DNA from: Heterostelium multicystogenum
Lineage: Eukaryota; Evosea; Eumycetozoa; Acytosteliales; Acytosteliaceae
Assembly: GCA_003667245.1 (NCBI GenBank)
Contig: RCNN01000120.1
Location: 32,911 to 96,910 of the forward strand
DNA: 64,000 nt
Direction of reading: 5' to 3'
Below the pieces are notes generated by a model. That model was not told the DNA's origin. It made no database searches and saw only the letters and a list, made by a program, of their open reading frames with translations. Made by a program: the position numbers and the translations under genes. This document shows positions 33,608 to 44,509 of the stretch, piece by piece. Each line of letters opens with the position of its first letter. Position 1 is the first letter of the stretch.

Positions 33608-35606
33608 CCTTGCTCTCTGTGTCTTTCTTAATATTATTCTATTATAATAATTAATTATACAATCTTATCTTTATTTATATTACAATCTATTCTACACTCA
33701 CACACGACTCATATACTACTACTATATTACAATACTACTCTGTAGGAGGTGGTAGTGGTGATGTTTATAATGATGTTGATGATGTTGTATTGTGTTGTTG
33801 GTGTTGTGTTATTGTTGTATGTAATTATAATTAAATAAATAAAATAAATAATAATAATACAGATTGATGGTAGTAATACGGAGTGATAGTGGGTGGTGAA
33901 GTTGATGATGTTGTTGTTGTTGTTTAAAAGTCTGTGTCTGTACGATCGTCGACGATTAGCTAATAATATTGGGATTGTATATTATAGTATATTATGAATT
34001 GTATAATATAATATATATGTCCAGTAGTAACTATTCCCAAAATGGAGATCAATAATAAAATGTGGTGTTATTAATGTTGTTGTTGTTTGCTTTGGGGGAT
34101 GGTTGTGGTTGTTTATTTATAGTGGTAAATGTTAATAGCACACTGATGTTGAATCGATGGTAGGGTCTATGTTATGTTTAGAAAACTATTATTATTATTA
34201 GTGGAAGGTGTGTTATTAAATGTAGTTATTCTATTTTTAGTTTACTGGTTATAATTATTTATCAAATAACTATAATTTTAATTATTATTATTATTATTAT
34301 TATTATTTAAATATGTTATTCTGATTACTAATATGATACTACTTTTAAGAATTATTGACTTGTTCTCCTGTTATCCACACCAATTTATTATACTTCTTTA
34401 ATGAGATTGCTTAATTGTTGTAAACATAACTATTTAAAGAATATAACTTTCTAATATATACTCTCTTGTTACTTATGAAAAAAATAAAAATAACAATAAA
34501 TAAATATACCTGAAAATAGAAACTAAAATGTTATATAATAAATAGATAGATAGATAGATACAATAATATATAGTAATACAAATTGAATTAATAAATAATA
34601 TAGATATTAATAGATATAAAAATAATAGATTTGAGAGATGGAATGAATTATTCAAGTTATGCTATTGAAGAGAATTGATTGATTTGAATGGTAGTTGGCA
34701 GTTGAAACAATCAATCAACAATCTAATCACACTTCACTTGATTGTTTGAAAAGATAAAGGAGATAGATATATTACAAAATCACTTAAAGATAGAGATGGT
34801 GATGGTCTATTTTGTGTGGGTGTGTTGTGTGCCCAAAAAAAACTATTTTTAAAAAAATAATGTTTAAAAATAAAACTAAAAACAAAAAAACAACAAAAAC
34901 TATTAATTAATTAATAATAATAATAAAAAAATCAGGAAGTAGTGAATGGTAATGCCAAGATTGATCAAATATACTCTTCTTTTGTATGTAATAGAGCTAT
35001 TCTGTTGATTATTATTATTTATTAAGACCAACTAATAGTAATAAAAGCAAAGATATTAAGTTAATTGATCGATATCTATTTATTATATTATTATCCTAAT
35101 GAAATAATAATTACTCTTTTATTTAGATTGATTTTATTTTACGATCTGATCTGACTAATTAGTAAGTTATTATATGTACTGTGTAGTAATGACCTCTAGT
35201 GATAATGTAAAAATTGTTGGTTGATTGTTGGACTAAGGGTTTAATAAAAATGTAATGAATCTCAAGTTTTTACTTTGAATTAATATAAAATTATAAAAAT
35301 AATGGATCAAAAAAATAAATGTAGAATACAAATCACGAAATTTAGAAACCATTGATTGTGGGGGAGAGGCAGGGGGTAGTTTTACTTTTTATTTTTACTG
35401 TGTATATTAGATCGGACAAAATGAACTCTGATAGAATCGTGTGATGATCCCCTTAATTAAATCTGACCCATCAACAATCTTTTTTAAAAATTTCAAAATT
35501 TTTTATTCGTTGAATTTTGTGTGAATGAACATTTTCATTATTAGTTTATTTTTGATTGCCATGACAAGTTGGGCGAGTTTGTGACCAACCCCATCCCAGT
35601 TCAGGA
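33608..35606. other. Intergenic, AT-rich with simple repeats
   Basis: 2 kb upstream of the RapGAP gene. It has GTT/GAT-rich and ATT-rich runs (34277-34308), an ATAG repeat (34542-34560) and long A tracts near 34830-34930. The frame at 34473-34655 is low-complexity. No gene or RNA was recognised. It probably holds the RapGAP promoter. Confidence 0.5.
34542..34560 (+). repeat. ATAG tetranucleotide repeat
   Basis: Four to five copies of ATAG in intergenic DNA. A similar ATCT tract lies at about 39285-39300. Confidence 0.8.
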
Positions 35607-38594
35607 CTAAAATCTATCTAGATCGAAATCATTAAATTCGTTTATGGAGTGGTAGTCTCCATAACTGATGTCGTTGTTGTTATTGTTATTGTTGTTGTTG
35701 TTGCTTGTGCTGGTGTTTTCAATGCTGTAGCTGTTGTTCAGGTTGATGCTGTTTCTCAGGCTGTTACTGTAGTACGAATTGTTGCTGCTGTTGTTTGTGG
35801 ACGATGGTGAGATCGAGTGCATTTCACTCATGGGTATCTCCTCTGGCAAGTGGCGATAGTCGCGTCGTATTCCAAGACCGGTCAGAATGGTTCGTCGGCC
35901 TTGTGGCATCGATCTCTCTTTTTTGATGAGTTCTGCCTGAATGAATGGTGTGTCTTGATACTCAAGAATCAGTTTTGTACGGTAGTATTGTGATCCATGG
36001 TTCTTGAATCTACGGCGCAGCACAATGAAGGCGAATGCTGCTCCATACAGTGAGAGAGCTACAACTACCACACTGACAATAACTTTGGTGATTGCACTTA
36101 GGCCTTCTTTTTTATGAGGATGGCAAGTGGAGCCATTACCTCCACAGACGCCGCAGTCATCAAATTGTTTGTATGAGTATTTCACACCGTCACATCCAAG
36201 TAAGCAAGTGTTGTTGGTACCTCCGCAGACTCCACAGGCGTCTACCACAGCATTTGAGTTTGGCTTCATATCACAACCCGACAGGCAAGTACTGTTATTA
36301 CCACCACAAACTCCACATGCGTCTAAAGTCAGGACTGAATTAGGCATCATATCACAACCTGACAAACAGGTACTGTTGTCACCTTCGCATACTCCGCAAG
36401 AGTCCAAAATTTTCCCAGAATTAGGAACACCATCACATCCTATACAGCCAGTTCCATCTCCTCCACAAATTCCACAGGCATCGATCTTCCTTCCAGAGTT
36501 TGGAATACCATCACAACCAAGGCAACTAGTTCCATTTCCTCCACATATACCACAAACATCTATCTTCACTCCAGAGTTTGGAATACCATCACATCCGAGA
36601 CAGCTTAATCCATCTCCTCCACAAATACCACAGGCATCTATCATCATTCCAGAGTTTGGAATACCATCACATCCGAGACAACTTGTTCCATCTCCATTGC
36701 AGATTCCACATACATCCAAGAAATCTCCAAACTCACATTCTTCTTTGGCCATCAGAGCATTGCATAGCTTGGGTTCGATAATATAGCTGCAGTTCAATTC
36801 TTTAGAAGTTTTTCCATTGTAGCAGTAGGCAGAGACTCCTGGATATCCTTTGATTCCATTCTTTCCGAAATCTCCAGAATCTCCTGGAATATCTTTTTCC
36901 AAGGAATTGCACATAAGACCTGGTACATTGCTTCCGTAGAATAAAATTGGAACTGAGAATCCACCATTTCCACATGCACCTTTGCCTCCGTCTCCTCCAG
37001 CACCTCCGTCTCCTCCGGCGCCACTGTTGGTGGCATTGACGAGTGATGAGCCATCTTTCATATAGCTACCGCTACCACCTTTGCCTTTGGAATATCCTTT
37101 CTCAGGTAGCGAAGGAAGACCACCGTTACCTCCTTTTACTAGTTTTGATATTACTGTATTTAATCTCTACTTGTGAATCTAAGATATAAATACCAATGGA
37201 GTTTCCACCGGAGAGTCCACCTTTTCCACCTCTTCCTCCACATCCACCAGATCCACCACCTCCACCGCCACCACCATATTCTGGACAAGTGTTGAAACCT
37301 CCACCACCCACCTCCTCCTCCACCACCACCTGCTCCATTCTTTCCATTTCTTCCATTGATCAAAAATCCATGGACTCCATGCTGGTCATAGTAAAATTTC
37401 TTAGGAGTGGCATTATCTCCGTCGGTTCCATCTTGACCATTTCTTCCATGGGCGTCAAACATAATAAATCCGATTCCCAAACCAGGATCTGTACCATTAC
37501 CACCTGCACCACCTCCTACCATATTTGAAGCAGCACCATCCATACCCTTGTGGTTTTCATATCCAGGTTGTCCACCGTCTCCACCTTGAGTAACAGATTC
37601 ATCTGAACAAGTGGTCTGACCACCTTTTCCAACCAAAGGCTGCTCGCATTCTTGACAACCAAGTTCATCGATACCACATGTCTTTCCACCATTTCCACCA
37701 TTCTTTCCATTGTAAGAAGGATTTCTTGGCCATTGTGGTTGAGGCTTTGGTGTATCACCTTCACCAGTCATAATGGTAATGAACTTTAAGAAAATATTCT
37801 TTGACTTATTTATTATCATACCATATGAAGAAGAGCCTATTAACAAAAAACATTAGTATTAACCGAGGTTTGTATATTTAAAGTATCAATAATAATTGAT
37901 TACCTTGTGAACCATCTGGTGTAACTATTGTAAGATGTGAAAGAGTAGTATTCAAAGTGACTCCGGTTATATTGAATACTAATTTTTCAATTGTAGTTAT
38001 CACTGTTTTTTGATTTATATGGTAGCTCAGTTATTCGTGTTCTATTCCAGGTAGGTGCACCATTATATCCACCATAGATAGAGATACCTCCGACCAGTTC
38101 GGTTATTTTTATTTTATATTCACCATTGGCCACATATATAGAGCTCTTCTTTTTCAAGACAGCCATTTCATATCCTCTCCATAATTCTTTTAATGGATGA
38201 GTCTATAATTTCAAAATTTACCAATTACTATTATGCTATTGGTTTTGTTCTATATTTTATTTACATACCATATTGCCACTCCAGTTATCATTTCCTTTCT
38301 TTATATCTATAAATAATCTGTCATCCTCAGTTGGTACCTCTTGTTCACTCGAAGAATCGAAAACTATCACTATCTAGTGAGTCCGAAGTACTAAAATTGG
38401 TCGAATCTTCATCAAAATCACTACCACTACTGCTACTCAGACTACTACTTTCGGAATCAAGGGTACCAACTAATATCATTTTATTATTATTAATAATTTT
38501 CAATTGTATCAATTGGATTTCAGTATTACTTACCTATTACATTTATTAAACAAAATATTAATATTAATTTTACAATTAATTTTAATTTGATCAT
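35607..38594 (-). CDS. Surface receptor-like protein with Gly-rich and CGxCGG repeats
   Basis: The start is at 38594. The signal peptide MIKLKLIVKLILIFCLINVI is followed by an acidic Ser/Asp stretch and about 120 residues (GEYKIKITELVGGISIYGGY). A Gly-rich, GxN/GxD-repeat region follows (NGKNGGNGGKTCG, GGGGSGGCGGRGGKGG, GAGGDGGAGGDGGKG). Eight tandem units of about 26 residues come next, with the core D-x-CGxCGGDGTSC-L-GCDGIPNSG. After PHKKEGLSA comes a TM helix (ITKVIVSVVVVALSLYGAAF) and a cytoplasmic tail with a basic start and Asn run, stop at 35607. The unit resembles the Cys-rich motif of dictyostelid surface and matrix proteins. Introns lie near 38463-38524, 38214-38269 and 37841-37904. 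Breaks are at homopolymers near 38360, 38007, 37308 and 37135. Confidence 0.8.
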
Positions 38595-39317
38595 CTTGGA
38601 CAATAATAATATATTTCTAGAAACACATTAATGTAAATTGTATAAAATAGCAACAAAGATAGGAAAAAGGAATATACTACCTCTCTATTATTATTATTAT
38701 TATTATTTTATTATTTATATTTAAATAACAATTATGTTATAATTTAATAAACTTGTATTTAAATTATGGTTATAAATAAATTGATGGCTCCATCCACAAT
38801 TTAAATTTAGTCAAAATTAGTATTTATTACAATAGTAGTAGCTGGAATTAAGGTAACATATATGAATTGATATTAGATACTCAATGATTGATAGCAATAA
38901 ATAATTAACTGTATCATCAGCTGAACACTCACTCTGAGAAACACATATAGATATACTTATTTGTGTTTTGTTTGTTTGTTCTTCATCATAATAATAAAAT
39001 TAGTGGGTGTAATGAATGAATGATCAGATGATACTATGGGGGTAAATGGTATGATTATCATTGTGTGTGTTGGGTGAAATACAAAATCAAATAGATATAT
39101 CCAAACTCTAATGAGTATTCCCCCACCACTGTTATTGATAGTAGAGTAAGTGGATCATATTTAAAAATTTGTTTAAGATTTGAGTAAGTGAGCTCACTTG
39201 AAAATAGTAATTTGATTGAAATGAAAGAAAGGAGGGTGGATGGAATGGAAGAAGTGTGTTGAATTAAGTCAAATATTACTATTTATCTATCTATCTATCT
39301 ATTACTAATTCTATTTA
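38595..39317. other. Intergenic, no gene seen
   Basis: About 720 bases of AT-rich DNA with an ATT tract (38690-38710) and an ATCT repeat (39285-39300), between the promoter of the CGxCGG receptor and the 3' end of the Sec8 gene. Confidence 0.5.
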
Positions 39318-42300
39318 TTACAACATATTTTTGTATTTGGCATCCAATGTTTGTAATGCATTGGAAGATACTCTCTTGGTGATTTGAAGGAAATCAATGA
39401 TGATTCTCGCTTCTTCGATTGAGAAATAAGGAGTGACCATCTTATCGAGCAGATATTGGAGAATTTCATCTTCGGTTGAGAGTGATTGATAGAATTGTCT
39501 AATACGGTCAAAGAAAATCTCACGTTTCACAATGATATTGGTGAGGTTTTGTTGGAGAGTGTAGACGTTCTTACAGAGCTTAGCAATGCCATTGCCATTG
39601 ATCTGTTTGATGTGCACCATCTTGTTGATGAGAAGCTTTCCAATAAGCTTAGCAATACCGCCAAAGAGGAATTGGCACTTGTCGCTTGTGAGATAGGTCG
39701 ACATTATCTCCTCATTAAGTGAGAGATCCTTGTTGAGTTCGACAATGAATTGATCTGGGTCGGTTCTCTCCTCCTCTACAACATACGAAGCCTTCTTGAA
39801 TCCCTCAAAGAAGTAGAAGCAGTGAATTCTATATTCTATTCTCAGGGTAATCAAACAACGTTTGGCCAACTCTCTGAATCTAGATGTGATATCTTTAATT
39901 GAGATTTCCATCGATCTTAAAACTTCAGTTAATTCTGGAGTTATTAAAATTTCTGTATTCAGGAATTAAAGATTTCATGTTAGAATGATTCAATATATAT
40001 ACAATTAGTTATAGCAATTCGATCTTACTTTTGCAAAGCTTTTGGTGTCTTGTGAGATTTGGATTTCGAAGGTGTTTCCTGGATGGTTGACGATGGAGCT
40101 GAAGTGGTGGCTGGTTGATTTGAAAGTGAGAATAAACTATTAACTTTATGTGCAAGCCACTCGAGACTGTGATAAAGATTGGCAATCATGGTCAGCTTTT
40201 CCAAATCTAGAATCAATTGATTTTTAAAGACCGGTTTCTCTGGCACTGAGAATAGGTCCGATTCGATCTTGAATTCAAATTCCTCCTCTCTTGTGTCCTT
40301 GAAATCTGCAGCCTCCTGTTTCTTTGAGTCCAGTATGTTGAGCAAATGTTTAAATAGATCTGTATTCAGGAGAGCACCTGTCAAAGTTGGCTCTACCTCC
40401 TGGTTGAATTTTGACAAACACTTTTCATAGTAACGCAACAATGATATCTGTATGATGGCGCCAAACTCCTCAGAGTAGTGACTCATCGCTGCAATGTCTG
40501 AGAACAATTCAGTGATAAATTGGAATATTTGTAAGGTGCTCTGGAATGAATCTGTTAGTATTAGGTGGAAAGTAATCATACCGATGATCACTTACGTTCA
40601 AAACGGGCTTAGTATCTCTTAATCTGTATACAAGTCTAAATCGTTCTAATGGTTTGAATGCGTCTGGTCCTTCAATGGCCGCAGTGACACGTTCTTTGTA
40701 GTCGGATTTAATGTGTTGGAGGAAGTTACGGTGAACAAAGTCGTCAATATACAATCTGAGCAAACCACGTGGTGGATTGGTGTCGTTGGTATCGCGAGAT
40801 CCAAAGAGTAGCTGCTTTTCTGTGTCTTTCTTTCCGCCAAGCAATGAGTCTATTTGGTCAGTAAACTTGGTGATGAGAGGGTAGATTGGAGTCACATTGT
40901 ACTGCGATGCCTTGAATATGCTCAAACCACCTTGATTAATGCCTGTGCTGTTGTTTAGTCCAGACACTCCAGGCACGGAGGTGCCTCCAATGGATGGCGA
41001 GGTGATAGAAGGACTAGCACTGCCATTCCAGTTATCTGTTATAATCGAGTTTGAAAAAGCTGAACAATCTGCTCGATGACTTGCTGTTATCATTCGCGTT
41101 GGAGTTGTTGGTGCTAGATGACATGCTGTTGCTCATCAACAAGCTAGAAGTGTCATGCAGATGTATTCTCAACATTTCTCTGATTTCCTTTTGAATGATT
41201 TCCCAGACCAGTGGAAGTGAGTACAAGTCGCTATCGCTGTAAGTGTAGTTTTGTCCTTTCAATCCGCTTCCAGTGAGTGAGTCTGAGTCCGATGTGCTGT
41301 TGTTGTCGCCACCAGTTCCGTCCATTGAGTCATCGAGATTCAGGTGCTGACCAACTTTTTCACGACGTCGCTTAGCGTCACGCTTCTTGAGAGAGTCGTT
41401 TACAATGATAGACAATGTCATGTGATTCTTAAAGACAACCAATACTTTCTTGAATATCGCATTCATCAAGTCTACAAGTGGTATATTGAGTGTATTGTTT
41501 GATAGAAGCTCATTGCGATTGAAGGAATCATTCAAGAATATAAAGTTCTGTTGGTTGTCATCTGTAGTTGCTTCGCCTGGTATCTTTGCGATGGTTCGTC
41601 CTTCTGTTTGATACCTTTATTGAATCATTAGAAAGCAGTTAGTTCAACACAGTAGATATCATATACTTGGTATAAGAAGTATACATTACATTTGAGTGAT
41701 CATAGCTGAGCAATTGTTAATGATGGATTTCAATTCGATCGAGATCTTTCCAAGAATGAGACCAACAGCAGGATCGATGTATTGGAGCACATTCAGCGAC
41801 TCGACCAACAGATTCATGAATAGCTTGCTATTTGACTCTGGGTTGATCGAGAGATCTTCGATTGAATTTGACACCTTCGATTGCTCTTCCAACTCCAATG
41901 GTTGATCATCTTGCTTGTCTCTGCTGCTTCTTTGATATCCATTGCTCTTTAAAATGACTGTATTCTTATTTAATGCACTCTTACTGCTGTTCTTATCGTC
42001 TTTATTATCTTGGCTGTTCTTGTTGGTTGCCGATGTAGTTGTTGCTTTCTTGAATATAGAGTTAAAGTCCTGTTCTTCGTCGTCAGCAGTCGAGTCTGTA
42101 GAGTTGATCGACTTTTGGTAGATATGATCGTTTAGTCTGTCTACAATCATGTCGTTGAAAGCCTCTTTCTTCTCATTGAGGTACAGCTTCAAGTCTGACA
42201 GAGCATTGATATTTACAAGATCACGTTCGCTCAGTGCCTGCGTAGAGTTCACCAACAGATTAGATGCATGCACAAAATGATTGTTCTTTAAATATTGTTC

Positions 42301-43081
42301 CAATAATCCAGGCACCTTCTTTAACTCCTCCCTAGTGAACATTGATGACCGATCAACCAACATTAATATCTTAGGATCTTAATAATATCTAAATTGTCAT
42401 CGATCACTTTTGAACTTACATCTTCTCCAATATCTTAATTTGATAGTAATACTCCAAGTTTCTTCGCCATAGTCTACCAATGTTTGCATTATTAAAGTAA
42501 ATCAGCTTGTTTACCTCCTCTACCTCTTTGCTCATTGACAATGCATTCGAGTGCGAATCACCCATAAACTGAAGAATTCTACTGTAGTTGTGAATAGACT
42601 TGTTAAATCCCTGGAAGTACACTTTACAAAGTTATAGTTTATAGTTTAGTTTTCACTGCTCAGTGTTTAGACTGTGGATAGTCTGCAAGAACATACCATC
42701 GACAATCTCGTCGGTCACTTCATTGAGATCGTCTAGCCACTTCTCCACTTGATCGAGCAGATCCTTTCTGTTGGTGGATCTCATATAGTCCAAGGCAACT
42801 TTTCTTGCACCGAAATCAGTACGGTGGTACTGATCCGGTATCTTATTGAGCACCCTTGTAATCTTGTCTTCATTTATAAGACCATCGTGTTGTGCTTGTA
42901 AATTAGGTGATGAATGTTGCTGTACCGGACTTAGACTTCCTGTACTACTTCCAATGCCTGTACTTCCACCGAATCCAGTGCTACTATTGAATCCACTCGA
43001 TAAACCTGTACTATATCTATTATTACTGCTATTACTATTATTACTACTATTATATCCACCACTACCTTTAAAATTATCCAT
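39318..43081 (-). CDS. exoc4: Exocyst complex subunit Sec8 (EXOC4)
   Basis: Start at 43081, end at 39318, about 1,130 residues in six or so exons. The N-terminus is a Ser/Asn/Gly-rich extension, followed by ALDYMRSTNRKDLLDQVEKW and SIHNYSRILQFMGDSHSNAL. Then comes the typical Sec8 segment ELKKVPGLLEQYLKNNHFVH with ASNLLVNSTQAL and LSDLKLYLNEKKEAFND. The C-terminal half has VVFKNHMTLSIIVNDSLKKR and ends with LITLRIEYRIHCFYFFEGF, also typical. Asn/Ser-rich insertions (about 41,900 and 41,300) are the dictyostelid additions. Sec8 is one of eight exocyst subunits that tether secretory vesicles to the plasma membrane. The frame is off by one base at A5 41054-41058 and at T4 40029-40032. Two other apparent phase problems vanish with alternative acceptors (CTAG near 42316 and CCAG near 40549). 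Confidence 0.85.
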
Positions 43082-44057
43082 TTCTATCTATGTAATAATA
43101 AATCTAAAAGATATACCACAAGATATAATAAAAATTTGAATTCAAATTTGCAAAGTTAGAACAATTTTAAGTATCACTATCCAAAGATTTACTGATCACT
43201 TTTTTCACAAATAAAATCGATCGATTTATAAACATGTAAATGAACTTTACAGTGTTATTGATGAGCAAAGACTCTCATTAATATTGATGTCAACAACTGG
43301 TAAACTATATCTTCTAATGAATGAATGAATCAACAATTACATATTCAACAATTCAGTAATGAATGGGTTTAATTAAATCAGACCATTGATTAGCAATATT
43401 ATCCTTTATTGATCAAATTCTATTATAAATAATGATATCACTTTAACATATTTATCTAACTTTATAACATCAGATCTAAAAGGGTCTGGAAATAAGAAAA
43501 AGTGTTAGTTCTCTGTTAAGTTTAGCAAAATAAATTATTTATTCTTTACCACCACCAATCTTAGAGACGAAAGTCTACTATTAAATCTATTTGAGTGAAG
43601 TGTGATGATCCATTGAATCTAATTAGTGGTAATTTTATGGATATGGTATACTCAAATCTCTTTGATTTCTCCAATTCCAATTAGTTCCTGATATTTCATT
43701 GGCTAAAGAGATTTCAAAGACATGTTGAACTTATACTTTATTTGTTATACTCGAGAGTGATTGAATCTTGTTCCAAATTCATGATCGATGGCATTGAAAT
43801 TTTAATTTGGAACAAGATTCAATCACTCTCGAGTACAACAATGTCCTTTCTACGGGTCAGTACATGATCTATCAATAGCAAGAGAATCAAATATACCATG
43901 TATGGTGTTGAACAAATAATAGCAGATAAATCCAGAATAAAAAATAAATAAAGAAATTTTCATTTTCTTCATTCATAAGATCAAAATCAGCATCATCAGA
44001 AAAATTGAAAAAACTGTGGATCCTCCTATCCTGGTGATTTTTGGATTGCACCAAAAT
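43082..44057. other. Intergenic with a large inverted repeat
   Basis: About 1 kb upstream of the Sec8 gene, divergent from the next gene. No reading frame is visible. It contains the inverted repeat at 43742-43841. Confidence 0.5.
43742..43841 (+). repeat. Perfect 32-bp inverted repeat, extended to 38 bp with one mismatch
   Basis: Arms 43748-43779 and 43804-43835 are exact reverse complements over 32 bases (TACTCGAGAGTGATTGAATC and onward). After one mismatch (43747 against 43836), five more pairs (43742-43746 with 43837-43841) follow. The loop is 24 bases. The arm base composition is not low-complexity, unlike surrounding DNA, so the repeat is not a chance AT palindrome. It could be a foldback small-RNA precursor, a hairpin mobile element, or a recent inverted duplication. 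Confidence 0.9.
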
Positions 44058-44480
44058 ATGAATTATAATAATAATACAAATAATAAGGACAGCAATAGAC
44101 AGAGAAAAGGAAATAGTATTGGAAATGCATTGAATGTCATTGTATTTGGATTCCCTTTTGTTGGACTGTCAGTGGGTAGTGCTGTGGCGCTGATAGGTCA
44201 ACAGATATTTTCTGAAACGAAAGCTATAGACCCAAGTCCTTTTTGGTTTTCAGTGGTCGTTCTGTTTCTTTTACTCATACCACTCTCACTCTCAACATGG
44301 TTAGTCAAACGGGACCAAACCACCTGGCTCGTTGGAGCTCTTCTGCTTGTACCATATTTCATTGGCAACTACATCATCAATACACCATTGTTTAGATCAA
44401 ACAAACTCAATTCCATAGCGCTTATAGTATTGTCAAGCATGCTATTTGCGCTAATATATCTTAAGAATAAATGGAAATAA
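44058..44480 (+). CDS. Four-TM-helix membrane protein
   Basis: The frame is open from 44016, but the Asn-rich start MNYNNNTNNKDSNRQRKGNS at 44058 suits better than MDPPILVIFG. It gives 140 residues with four predicted helices: ALNVIVFGFPFVGLSVGSAV, WFSVVVLFLLLIPLSLS, WLVGALLLVPYFIGNYII and SIALIVLSSMLFALIY, ending KNKWK. A hydrophilic Asn-rich N-terminus and a short lysine tail are typical for small dictyostelid membrane proteins. No family is recognised. Its 3' end is 29 bp from the stop of the convergent alpha-glucosidase gene, so the two 3' ends are likely to overlap as transcripts. No frame break. Confidence 0.75.
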   Translation: MNYNNNTNNKDSNRQRKGNSIGNALNVIVFGFPFVGLSVGSAVALIGQQIFSETKAIDPSPFWFSVVVLFLLLIPLSLSTWLVKRDQTTWLVGALLLVPYFIGNYIINTPLFRSNKLNSIALIVLSSMLFALIYLKNKWK

Positions 44481-44509
44481 TACTACGAGATGTATAATTA
44501 ATTTATTAG

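Noticed and set aside
34473..34655. Minus-strand hydrophobic frame
   Set aside because: It overlaps an ATAG repeat and AT tracts, so the hydrophobic residues result from base composition.
44016..44057. Upstream Met of the four-TM protein
   Set aside because: The Asn-rich start at 44058 follows an AT-rich leader and fits dictyostelid proteins better than MDPPILVIFG.
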